A stretch of 64,000 bases of DNA from Apodospora peruviana (lineage: Eukaryota; Ascomycota; Sordariomycetes; Sordariales; Lasiosphaeriaceae), in the NCBI GenBank assembly GCA_033439685.1, contig JAUEDM010000003.1, positions 2,262,001 to 2,326,000 of the forward strand, written 5' to 3'. Below, in pieces: positions 11,040 to 21,298 of this stretch. Both the position numbers and the translations under genes were made by a program. Position 1 is the first letter of the stretch; each line of letters starts with the position of its first letter. The notes below the pieces were generated by a model. It made no database searches. It saw only the letters and a list, made by a program, of their open reading frames with translations, and had not been told where the DNA came from.

Positions 11040-11812
11040 ATGGGTCAGAGCATGTCATGGCTGTCTAACCTGTCGACCTTGTTCTTCGCGAAGAAGGAGA
11101 TTCGGATCTTGATATTGGGACTAGTATGCCGGCCCCAGTCGCGCTGTGCGCATGACTGACTCGTTGCGACCATGGCGATGATGCTAACCGGGCTATGTTG
11201 GGCAGGATAATGCCGGAAAGACGACGCTTCTTTACAGACTGAAGGTGCGACTCCCTATTATATTTCAACGCTCATCACCCCGTTCCTTGCTTACAGGTGC
11301 GGCTCTAGATTGGCGAAGTAGTAACGACGATACCGACGATCGGGTTCAATGTCGAGTCGGTCACGTACAAGAACCTCAACTTCAATGTGTGGGATCTCGG
11401 TGGCCAGACTAGCATTCGGCCATACTGGAGATGCTACTACGCCAACACGGCGGCGGTCATATTCGTCGTCGACTCAACCGATATCGAGCGGCTACAAACC
11501 GCGGCAGATGAGTTAGCGGCGATGCTAAACGAGGACGAGCTGAAAGATGCTGCGCTCCTCGTCTTTGCGAACAAGCAAGACCAGCCAGGCGCAAAGGGGG
11601 CCGGAGACATTTCACAAGCGCTCCGGCTCGGCGAACTAAGGGACAGGAACTGGAGTATCATGGCTTGTAGTGCGGTGGAAGGATCCGGAATCACAGAGGG
11701 CATGGACTGGTTGGTGGTAAGTTACTAGCTCCCGTTTACGGCTAGTGAGGTCTAGCATAAAAGAGGTTCATAACTAATAAAGGAACAACAGCAAACGGTA
11801 GCACAGGAGTAG
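11040..11812 (+). CDS. ARL1: ADP-ribosylation factor-like GTPase Arl1
   Basis: Exons 11040-11123, 11206-11244, 11309-11716 and 11792-11812 encode 183 residues. Gly2 (MGQSMSW) is the expected myristoylation site. GTP-binding motifs: GLDNAGKT at 27-34, split by intron 1; TTIPTIGFNVE as switch I; WDLGGQ at 69-74; NKQD at 129-132; and CSA near the end. Switch II and TSIRPYWRCYY match Arl1 better than Arf1. Arl1 acts at the trans-Golgi, recruiting GRIP golgins and supporting vesicle traffic. Introns are 82, 64 and 75 nt. Intron 2 ends at CTCTAG, not at the closer CTTACAG, because the latter would bring in an in-frame TAG. The last coding exon has only six codons plus stop. Confidence 0.95.
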
Positions 11813-12296
11813 TGATGTTCACGACGAGAACGCAAGGCGACAGCAGCATCTGTATAAAACAAGCAGGCATTTCATTCGCATGCTTTGGCATACTTGGGTA
11901 TATCATTATCACGGACTCACGGCCGGTATCTTGGCTTTCTGGGTGGGACATACCACCACCCCTGGGGTCAATATGGGCACTTGTCCAAAGGAGCGGGACG
12001 CATCAGGAGGGCGGAATAGCTTCCGTTAGCGCACATACGACTAGACACGCTTTATAACCTTTTAATAGAACTAATTAATGAACTTCCGATACAGAAATAG
12101 ATACGGAGTATGTTATGCATATAGGAAGTTCAGCCTTCTGCGGGAACAATCCTCTTTTACTATCCCAGGGAGATCTGGGTCCACACATGTCACCGCCAAC
12201 GCTAACAAAACTCTCCCTCCACACCGCCATCTCTGAATCCCATGGGGGTTTTTAATCTCCACACAGCCTTTATATTTTATCAAACAGTTACAACAA
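11813..12296. other. Intergenic between ARL1 and tRNA-Arg
   Basis: 484 bp, AT-rich toward the tRNA. It carries the ARL1 3' end. No other feature seen. Confidence 0.5.
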
Positions 12297-12368
12297 GGTC
12301 CGCTGGCTCAATGGCAGAGCGTCTGACTACGAATCAGGAGGTTCCAGGTTCGACCCCTGGGTGGATCG
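12297..12368 (+). tRNA. tRNA-Arg (anticodon ACG)
   Basis: 72 nt cloverleaf without intron. The acceptor stem GGTCCGC pairs with GTGGATC, followed by discriminator G. The anticodon loop is CTACGAA with ACG at its centre, flanked by a CTGA/TCAG stem. The T arm contains the intact B-box GGTTCGACCCC. D-arm sequence TGGCTCAATGGCAGAGC gives a good A-box. Confidence 0.93.
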
Positions 12369-12911
12369 GCTCGATATATCGTGACTCTCAATCCTCTTGT
12401 GAAGTGATGGCTATGATGAGTGTTGTACTTTTTCCCTTTTTGTTGCCCTCTCTCCTGACCACACATTGTGTCTCACTGCTTTTCAAACTTGCTTTTTTTT
12501 CTTAAAGTTTTCCGATAATAATAAACTACGGGTTGGATGCCTACCGATCATCAGGGGCAAGGGAGGCTGGTAGGTACTTAGACACTTTAGGTACTCCTAT
12601 CTTCATTAGCGCTACTACTTGGTGTTGATGGAATGAATTTATAAGAGACGCATTCTTTCGTGTAACATCTATCAAGGAGGACATATATTATATTCCTTTT
12701 ACATGCCGTCGTCCTTCATTTCATTCATTTCCTTACGTTGTTCCTCACCTTGCCGTTTCCATTCTACACATTCATTTCATCCATTTCCTTTACCTTGTTC
12801 TTCGCCTTGCCATTATCAACTACATACCCATCCACCTACCTTCATTACAAACCACCCCCCCGCCCGCCTTTTCTTCTTGGTGAGAACTTGAGACTACTAA
12901 TTCAAGCTAAT
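12369..12911. other. Pyrimidine-rich intergenic stretch
   Basis: About 540 bp with T-rich sequence right after the tRNA (possible Pol III terminator), TAGGTACTTAG-type words at 12569-12600, and a C/T-rich tract holding an imperfect tandem duplication at 12715-12826. No gene is seen. Confidence 0.5.
12715..12826. repeat. Imperfect 2 x 56 bp tandem duplication
   Basis: Copies at 12715-12770 and 12771-12826 both begin TTCATTTCAT, continue CATTTCCTT, and share a TTGTTC..C.CCTTGCC block. They differ at scattered positions, mainly C/T changes. Both are C/T-rich and non-coding. Confidence 0.7.
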
Positions 12912-13616
12912 CTACTTCACCCTAGAAGGTAGGAGTCGTACTGAATTGACGTTGGCAACCTCCCGCTCCGTCTCCTCGCGGATCCTCTTCCCAAGAACCT
13001 CATCCACCTTGGCAAACATCCTATACGTTCGCTCCCTCGTGTCCACATGCGCCCCAGACAGATGTACAGCAACGTTGTGCACGAAATTGTCCTGCTACCC
13101 GGATGTCCTCCCAGAACCTCCCACAAACTGTTCGCCTGCACGTAGTGGTCCGCCGTGACCTCGCCAAAGACGGCAGTATTCACCACAGCAGTACACTGCT
13201 CGTGCTGCGCCGCGGTGACCGGCTTCTTGTAGGTGAGCGGCCGATAACTGCTGGGGTAGCCCGGGTTGCGTTTCTGCGTGTGGATGAAGACGGGAAAGTT
13301 GGTTGGGTCGCGGATGAAGAAGACGGGCGTGTTGTTGAAGACGGTTAAAATAACAGACAGTCCAGGGCACATTCATTGGGACTCGACTCACCTCGCCATA
13401 TGCTCCAGCGCCCTTGGCGTGGACGACTCTCTTGGGAATATGTTCGCGGTCGAAGTGAGCAAGCAGATCAAGTAGATGGAAGTCTTGGAGAAGAAGCGGT
13501 TCGTTGCCAATGCGTTGGTACTTCTGCTGGTTCTCTACCGGACAGCCATTGGACGTGGTGTAGACGGGCTGTTCGTCGCATCGGAATGTCGATGCTGACT
13601 TATCGTTGGCAGCCAT
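12912..13616 (-). pseudogene. Catalase pseudogene with internal deletions
   Basis: Three catalase segments survive in order. Segment A (13616-13392) has a start codon, PLLLQDFHLLDLLAHFDRE and RVVHAKGAGAYGE, which includes the distal haem histidine. Segment B (13339 onward, a different frame) gives FNNTPVFFIRDP and FIHTQKRNP. It passes directly into the C-terminal sequence YPSSYRPLTYKKPV and FGEVTADHYVQANSLWEVLG. After that a frame change and a stop interrupt the gene, and the remaining C-terminal helix (NVAVHLSGAHVDTRERTYRM) lies in another frame down to 12912. About 60 residues are lost between A and B, and several hundred between RNP and YPSS, including the proximal haem tyrosine. A functional catalase is therefore impossible. 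An upstream TATTTATA and C/T-rich leader are still present. Confidence 0.88.
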
Positions 13617-14511
13617 ATTGGCGGTAACGAGCCAGAAAGCTCTGCGTGTCTGTGTGTCGATAGGAGTCGGAGTCTTAGGAGGACAGACTGTGAAAAGGGA
13701 CTCGAAGGAGGTGACTCTCTATCGGGTTGCTGGTATCTTATAGACACTTGAGAATTTGAAGAATGAGAAAAGTCAGAGAATACTGCCGAGTTGTGAAAGA
13801 CGGGATCTGAAAGGTATAAATAGGAAACACCGATTATAGAGAAACAAGCCTCGAACCTATTCGGCCCTTCGACCGGGAGACCATTCCAGTTATCCAGTTT
13901 CCCTTTCTCCACTTACAATGAATTTCATTACATCGTACACAAGAACGAGAAGCGTGGACCAGGACCCCGAAAGTCGCTCCCCCGCTGATTATCGTGGTGG
14001 TCGTGCTTCGCGACTCGCCTGTTCCCGTGACGTTGCGCTGACTGAGACGAAAGAAATATCGCAGTTTTCTTGCCAGAAGGCAATCAAAGCGATATTAATT
14101 ATGCATGCGTGTACACATGGCCTCGGAGATGTCATAACTATCCGAGCGGGTTTACGATAAAAACACAAAGGGGTTGACTAAAAATTCATTGATCTCGCTC
14201 GTATTACTTGATGTCTCGTTGTCATGACCGACTCATGACCTTGCGCAAAGGGCAATGACACATGGCATTGATGAATACTATCTCTACATCTGTATTGAAA
14301 AGATCCTTCTCTATAAGTAACCGCAACGCCCGCTCCAAGATAAGTCAACTGCTTACTCATCCGCAATTATATTTTTCGTGCTCTCAACCCAGCTTGCTCG
14401 GTCCCATCTTAACCTGGCTCATGAAGAAAGAATCGAACACCATCACCAAATCATAACTCTCATCGCTAACAGAGAACCTTTCCAACCTATACTGCAGAGC
14501 TTCCTGTCTAT
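13617..14511. other. Promoter side of the catalase pseudogene and intergenic DNA
   Basis: The first 200 bp are the former catalase promoter and leader, with TATTTATA on the reverse strand near 13812-13819. The rest up to 14511 contains the 3' side of the small gene below and nothing else recognisable. Confidence 0.5.
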
Positions 14512-14649
14512 CTAGCAGCAAGCCTTGCAGCACAGGTATTCCTCGAGCGCACAGCAGAGGCAGCAAGCGCAACAGGCTTCTTCGGCGCCGTCCATCTCTC
14601 CACCTCTCAGACCAACGTCGGCCATCATCGGCTGCTGAGTTTGCTGCAT
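14512..14649 (-). CDS. Small cysteine-rich CYSTM-like protein
   Basis: From the ATG at 14649 the frame encodes 45 residues: an N-terminal Gln/Met/Gly-rich stretch (MQQTQQPMMADVGLRGGEM), then a C-terminal block of cysteine pairs, EEACCACCLCCALEEYLCCK. This arrangement, a short polar N-terminus and a C-terminal CC.CC.CCALEE module, is that of CYSTM proteins, tail-anchored stress-related membrane microproteins of eukaryotes. The frame is open upstream to 14730, so translation could start earlier. A GTAAGG...CTAATCAG pattern just upstream suggests a possible 5' leader intron. The assignment rests on composition and pattern only. Confidence 0.55.
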   Translation of the reverse strand: MQQTQQPMMADVGLRGGEMDGAEEACCACCLCCALEEYLCCKACC

Positions 14650-17600
14650 GAAGTTCCATCTGATTAGCTGATTGATTTCATCATCTTTCCTTACAAGCAA
14701 GCATTGGGATGAATATGAAAATGAGCGCAAGGAAGAGAAGAGAGAGCAGTTTAAGTTTGTCGCTTGACTAAGTCACAGCCATAGTTCACGCTGCCGAGTA
14801 TCTTATATGTTTTGGCTCCGTGCAAGACGATCCGCGCATTCGCCGTTTGGCAGCGCGATATCTTGCTCCGCCACCTTTTTTTTTTTTTTTTGGGGGGGGG
14901 GGGGGGGGGGTGGGAGAGCAAGGGGTAAGATCGTGAAAGGGAGGAAGCGAACCAGGCTGTCGGGTTGATCGCCAAGACGACTGCCAAGACGGGAGCGCAT
15001 TCTTGGCATTTGTGGGGAAGCGACATGGGATGGGGAAGATCTTCTTCGGACGACAACATCTTTCAACAATGGAACATACCGGCTGCCTGTTGTCGGTGGT
15101 GTCTTTGCCAATGCGGGAAATTTCGGTTACTGCCGCCAGGGCAGGTTCGCGAGGCATTTGTTCGGCGTTCATTGCAAATTTGGAGGACAAGAAAAGTACC
15201 AATCTGTCCAGGTAATTATATGCAAATGTAAAGGATGTCGTTTTCGAAGTTAAAAGGATCGCAGAGCAGCGGCCAGGTTATAGGTGAAGTGATTGGTAAG
15301 GTAGGTAAGTTTGAAGCTAGAGGAATACCAAAGAGAGTGAGAGATGCACGAAGGAGACGATGAGACGAGCGAGACGAGCGAGCTGGCCACGACGGACTGC
15401 CGCTCCTTCCTGCGAGGTCTTTATACCTACCTTACCTAGGAAGGTTGGTGCCAAGAGTGCCTTCCATCATTCTCTCAGCTCGCCGGGCACATAAAGGCAA
15501 GGGCAGCCCGCGGCACCCTCTTTCATTTGCTTCAGTTTCGACATCTTTTTCAGGGACCTTCCCCCCCTGTACTGCAGGGTCATCAGCCCCGGTACACACA
15601 CGCAGACCCTTAATTTGTCCAAGGAGAGAAACGCGCTGTAAATAGTAACAGGAAGCCAATTGGATTGCATCGTTGGGTCACAGGCTCAGCTGTCATCTTT
15701 GACCGGTGAAACATGCGTTTCTGTGGCTGTAACCGCCGCCCGCCAACGGACAAGTGTGTGCAGCGGTGCCCGGGCATTGATCATAATTCCCGGCGTATGG
15801 GTAGCATCCTGGGAAAGAGGTAAAAAATCAAATAAACCATCGGACCCGGAAGTAAAAGACGCACTGGTCGTGTGAACTTTGGATGATGTGGCTGATGAGT
15901 TGTTGGTAGATCTACAATTTCGGTCAACGATGGTATGCATGGTGAGGAAAATGCGTCTAGTTGAGTGAGCCACAGCAGAGTAACTACTAAAGTCGATGGC
16001 CATCTTGTGATTGCGGAATACCAACTGTTCGGCTCGGTAACCTCTGTCCTCGTCATGTTCGAGCGATGAGTCCCGAATCGAACTCATGTAAAAGAAAATA
16101 TGAGAGGTATTCATGTCACATCTTATCAACTAGTAAAAGAAGTGGAAAGACGGGAATTGGATGTAAAGTAAGCACTCAGATAGCAACTTGATTTTAAGTC
16201 ATGAGATCTATCTTCTGGGTCGCTAAATAAGGTACCTAAGTGATAATTGAATGGTTATCCACCCTTATAATGAGGCATCATCATCCGGATGTGGATCAAT
16301 AACTCGACCGAGTTTTCGAATCTTGACTCGCCTTGCTTCAAGTTCGTGAGTTATCAGATCTGTTCACTTTTATCGGTTACGGTTGGAGAACAAGCCCGTT
16401 AGGAATCCGAATCTTTATCTTGTAGCGGGACGAAACGGCGCGGTATTCGTATGAGCCATATGATAAAACAACCTGAATGGAACCTTGTTACGCTTTTTAT
16501 CGACTGTTGGTACGACGTTGTCAACATTCTAGGTAGGATATCTATAACCAAATGACGCAGTGTAGGAGCTTGCGAGAGCCAGCCAGCAGATGGATGAGAA
16601 GACGAAGAAAAGCAATCGCTGTATGTCTGCATATTACAGGCCCAAAAGAGAGCAACCGACATGCTCCGAAAAGAAATCGTTGACGGCGGGTTGCCTATTT
16701 TTGGTCACTCCCGCAAAAGGTGCTCCGGAAACTAGGCTCTGATTTTCCACGGCTGGCCTTCCGGGATTTGCACGGGGCATGGTCGGGTTGCTCTCTCATA
16801 CGTGCAGGCAGAGATTCATTCAAGTGACTGTTATTCGGCCCCTTGAGAAGTGCCCTGCATAATGGCATTGGGCATCTCTGTCTCACTGGGCCGGTCGAGT
16901 TGGTTTGTATGTAAGCAATCAATCTCCAACCAATCCTGATATCTTGATTGTGGCCGGGACCCTTCTCTGCAGTTCTCACGTGTACTCGGGTTGCGGCTCT
17001 TCCTCGACCTTTCACCGCCCGTTGTGGGTAAGTGGCGGTCATGAAATGGGTCGCCCATATTGATTCAGGTCGGACAGCGATGCAGCCAGAATCCTTCCTT
17101 GCATGAGGACAACTGTCACCCGTTGATCTCCGATGGTCGATCTCATAGCCGGGTCCGTTGATTGCGAGGCGAAACTTGAGTTGTTTTTTGTTCATGTAAT
17201 GGGTAATCCCCAATGGCCGAGTTCCGACAAGAGGCAGTTCCGACAGGAACAGTGACGTTGAAAAGAGGCAGAGGAATGGAAGGGAAGCGGGACCTGAAAT
17301 GGAAAGGGGTGGTCAGGCAGATTGTCTGGGAGATGCCAGGTTGGTGCAGTGGCTGATTTTAGCGTAGGTCCAAGATCTTTAACTCCAGTTCCCCACCTCC
17401 ACACCTTTGAGAATTGACCGACGACCCGACCTTCAACTTCTTGTTCCGCCGGTGGAAAAGATACGGGAACGGACATGGACGCTGTGTGACAGGCTCTTTG
17501 AGCAAGCAGCCCGACCGCCTGAGATCCACGCTGTTGGCCTACGTCGCTCACAAAGTAAGTCGATGCAGCCAGCGGCGTGGCACACTTGAGCCTGAAACCG

Positions 17601-18689
17601 ACCTACGGTACGTTCAAGTTGGACCTTTAACATGTAGGGCTCAGATCCGTCTTTTGAAGGTCACAACCTTACAAATTCCCTCACAAATTCCTTGATAGCC
17701 GTAGGACTCGTTCGGAGCGACTCGGGACACCGGCGGAGGTGAGTGACGAGAGCTCGGGCAGGCCGTCTCAATGGTCAATCACATTCCCTATTTTCCCAGA
17801 CCGATTGTCCCCTGTATCCCCGTTGTCGATTTGTTCCAGTGAGTCATGAGGCCATGTTTCTTGGACCGGGAGTTTGGAGAAACACGTATGCAAAACAAGG
17901 CAACTAACTGTTTTCAGTACCGACATCTCCAAAACATGTTAGCCGAGTGCTGTGGGCTCCTCGCAGGTCGTCGACAAGATCCCTGGAAATTCTGGGGGTT
18001 AACGCCGAAAAAGGTGGTTCGCATTTCTCCACCTGGGTCCCATGTCACTTCTCCCTTGCGAAGGTGGTTGCCTGATAAGGTTCAGAGGATAAAGCGGCAT
18101 TCCTTCTTAAGGCGTCCAATTGCATCGTGCTGTCATACCCGAGAGATGGTCGGCCATTGGATGATGGATAGGTACTTGATCGAGTTGGTCTTGGAATGCC
18201 GCTAGCATGCACCAGCAGCTGCAACGTGAGCCAAGACCAGTCCAAATTGTCAGCAGTCCTTTTGGCGGCGCGCGAGAAATGCAGTGCAGGGCCAATGCAG
18301 CATGGGGTCTGTTTGTCAAGGCCAGCCAGCTTCGAGCCCGATCATGGGATGTAGCAGACATCTATAAGACGGCTGATGGGTAGCGGGGACGACGCGGCCT
18401 TGACAGACACATCCCACTTCAGCTGGTCTTCTTGCCCTTCCTCGAATAGCCTGCTTGTCATCGTATGTGCACCAGGTGTGCAGTATAACAACCCTGGTGG
18501 GCACTCACTTGAACATAACAGCCAGTTGCGTTACCGTCTGGAGAGAGTTTGACTGCTTGTTCCCCGATCGTCTCGTGTTTCGGCCAGCCTCTTCTGCTAT
18601 ATCAGAAGACATTCTCGTCGACGAGACCGACACACATTACCGAAACAAAACAAACACTCAGAACCCAATCAACTCGATAATAAACCGCT
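14650..18689. other. Four kilobases without a supported gene
   Basis: No recognisable protein or RNA. It contains the homopolymer pair at 14876-14910, TACCT-type words at 15294-15310, 15423-15446 and 16227-16241, and several open frames of 60-170 codons. The longest is a reverse frame at 16695-17213, without similarity or plausible composition. The last ~150 bp before 18690 look like the leader of the next gene. Confidence 0.45.
14876..14910. repeat. T16-G19 homopolymer junction
   Basis: Sixteen T (14876-14891) followed directly by nineteen G (14892-14910), then TGGG. On the reverse strand it reads as a C run then an A run. Confidence 0.9.
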
Positions 18690-19072
18690 ATGAACGCGAA
18701 CTCGCGGGCTCCTGCCCCTCCGCCGCTCAAGATGCCCACCCGGGTCATGACCAGTCCCATCAACCCGACACCAAAGTCTGCAGACAGTGTAAGTCAAAAC
18801 GACACTTTATTGAAAGCAAGACACCGGTTCTAACGTCATGCGTCAAAAAGAAACAGGCTCGCTACTCCAGCGATGATTATTATACAGACATGATTTCATC
18901 GCCGCCGGCTTCCCGCAGCCGAAAGTCTTCGGGAAGCTCGACGGGCTCCAATAAGAAGCCAAAGTCACCCAACGTCAACGCCAACTCGTATTGCGGCCGT
19001 CACTCTGACCAGTATCTCTTCGGTGGTCACTCCATTGGCGAACTCTGGCGAAATATCACCAAAAAAGAGTGA
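18690..19072 (+). CDS. Unidentified small Ser/Pro-rich protein
   Basis: Exons 18690-18788 and 18857-19072 (68 nt intron, GTAAGT donor, AACAG acceptor) encode 104 residues. The N-terminus is Pro/Thr-rich (APAPPPLKMPTRVMTSPINP). After the splice come ARYSSDDYYTDMISSPPASR, a Ser/Lys-rich low-complexity linker, and a distinct C-terminal motif, YCGRHSDQYLFGGHSIGELW, ending KKE. The consensus intron and the ordered C-terminal block suggest a real gene. I do not recognise the family. The protein is basic and probably mostly disordered, with no signal peptide or membrane segment. Confidence 0.7.
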
Positions 19073-20229
19073 GATATGGGGGTCTGTCTGTCTGAGCCAA
19101 AAGGCCTAGACTTTCCCTCATTGTCATACCACCACCAACCTGCGGGGTATTCCTCGCTCCCCCATTTTATTTCACTGGCTGGAACAGTTTGTATCAGTGC
19201 CGATAATATCTTTCATTCGGGGTTTGACATTGGAAGAGAGAAAAAACGAGAATTTTTTGGGGGGGGGTTTTGGCTTTCTGGAGTGAAATACATATTTTCT
19301 CCGTTGGGTGTGTTGGTAGTCTTGGGGGTGTTTTGAACGCGATCATGACACATTTTAAAACATTTTTGTATCATCGAGAAGGAAAGCGAAGACAGTGATA
19401 CCAATTCAACCTGAGAGGGCGGAATAAACGAAGAACTTATATTCAGCATTTAGTTGAATCGTCATGGTTTCGCCTTTTGTGTAAAACTCAACCTGGAGTT
19501 GTGGTAAGATCCTCGAGACCTGCCACCCTCTGGAGACTTACAGCAGAGGTTCACAGATGACTTGCAGAACTGACACGACACTTGCCACTTAAGGTAACCT
19601 ACCTCTTGGTGACAATGCATTTACATACAAACTTTCAATAAATTCGAGGTTTTCTGGTCGTGTATGTCATATTTCAGTTTGTCTACTCAGTATCAATGGA
19701 TATCGGGTCCTGCCTTTAGAGTCGAAGTTCTCGCCTGAGTTATGGATATCTCCTCCAGTCTTAAACCCATCCTTGTTCGTTCTTGTCCGATCCTCGGTGA
19801 CAAATAAGGTAGTATAATAATGGCCGTTGCTAAACTAGGTACCAGGTAAATATTGCATCTCATCTCAAATTGACAACCTAACTTTAAGGCTTTTGTCCCG
19901 TCAGAATTAACCTCCGAGATGAAGCGTGCAAAGGTACCCGCCGTCCCGCCCGTGTCCCAGCATGTCGGATCAGGGACCCAGCCATCCTAGCTCAACGGGG
20001 TCACCTAACCCCTGACAGTGGCATCTAGCGGGAAGCCGGGAACAAAAAACACCAAGAGACTTTTTCTAGGGAGGGGATATTTCTTTCTAAATTGACATCG
20101 AAAAAAAACTGTCGTTTTCCACCCTTCAGCTTAACTCAACACGAATCCCACCAAACCTCGTCCCAACGGCCGTTCCGATCGACCGACGTACCGCAAATCA
20201 AAGTTGCCTTAGTTCGCGCGCGACGAACG
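19073..20229. other. Intergenic between the small protein and PHS1
   Basis: About 1.16 kb. It has a G/T-rich 3' flank with a run of G at 19260-19267, a TACCT-type word at 19590-19608, and a pyrimidine/A-rich leader before 20230. No gene is seen. Confidence 0.5.
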
Positions 20230-21042
20230 ATGCCTTCCTCCTCCGCTAGCAACAGCGGCTTCGGCCCCCGAAAGGCCTACCTCGTCCTCTACAACGCCGC
20301 ATCGGCCGTCGCATGGGGTGCCGTACTCGGCCGCGTCGCCGTGGTGCTGGGATACAAGGGCGCGCCGTTCGTGCCCTTGGTAGTCGACAACTTTGCGCGC
20401 GTGACGCAGACGGCCGCCGTCATGGAGATCTTCCATGCGCTTACCGGTATGTCACATCCCCCTTCCCTTCCCCATACCCATACTGACCGCGACAGGAATC
20501 GTCCCTGCGCCCTTCTTCACGACCGCGATGCAGGTCGCCTCCCGCCTGATCCTGATGTGGGGTATATCGCTGCCGTTTCCCCATCTCAACAGCTCGGCCT
20601 GGTACTCGTCGATGCTGATGGCCTGGGCCACGACCGAAGTGATCCGCTACACCTACTTTGCCCTTAAACAGTTCGGCGAGAGTGCCGTCCCCGGCTGGCT
20701 GCACTGGCTGCGGTACAGCGCGTTCTTGGTCCTCTACCCGATCGGCATCAGTAGCGAGGTTGCCATGATGCTGATGGCGCTGTTCGGCCCCGCCAGCGAG
20801 CAGTCCACCCCCCACTGGTACCCCCTCGCGCTGATGCTCATTTTGTTGAGTTATGTTCCTGGTGAGTTTGTCTCAACCTAAACTGTCCTATGACAAATGT
20901 TGTCTTGGTGTACTAATTATATCGTACTACGTACCGCGGATTAGGCTCGGTTATTCTCTACACTCACATGCTGAGCCAGCGTAGGAAGCAAGTGGGCGGT
21001 GGCAGCACCCGCCTGGAGAAGAAAGTCAAGAAGGCGCAATAG
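20230..21042 (+). CDS. PHS1: Very-long-chain 3-hydroxyacyl-CoA dehydratase
   Basis: Exons 20230-20446, 20496-20861 and 20945-21042 encode 226 residues. The frame joins cleanly at HALT-G-IVPAPFF and SYVP-G-SVILYTHML. The sequence is a PTPLA/Phs1 protein with six predicted membrane segments. The catalytic pair sits in LRYSAFLVLYPIGISSE, with Tyr153 and Glu160 spaced exactly as in the family. A Lys-rich cytosolic tail (RLEKKVKKAQ) fits ER retention. Phs1 removes water from 3-hydroxyacyl-CoA, the third step of very-long-chain fatty acid elongation, and so supplies sphingolipid precursors. Intron 1 is only 49 nt. An in-frame ATG lies further upstream, but conservation supports 20230. Confidence 0.94.
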
Positions 21043-21298
21043 ACAAAAGCATCGCTGGCTGTCAGATTTCTTTTCAAAGAATCCCCGAGGAAGGAGATCG
21101 CTTCGTTCATAAACATTTCGGTGCATTCACAACATTTGGGTTTAGATACGCATGGAGTACGTCACGGAAAAGGAGATCTCCAAGGGTAAATATATTATAT
21201 TGTATGTGTACAATACGTACCAGACAAGGTACCGGAAAGAGATAGAATGAGTAAATAGACCTCTGACCAGAAGACTCGGAATCTGCTGGTACCGGCAT

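Noticed and set aside
16695..17213. 172-codon reverse open frame
   Set aside because: No similarity, no splice or start context, and composition unlike the confirmed genes; probably chance in a 4 kb non-coding stretch.
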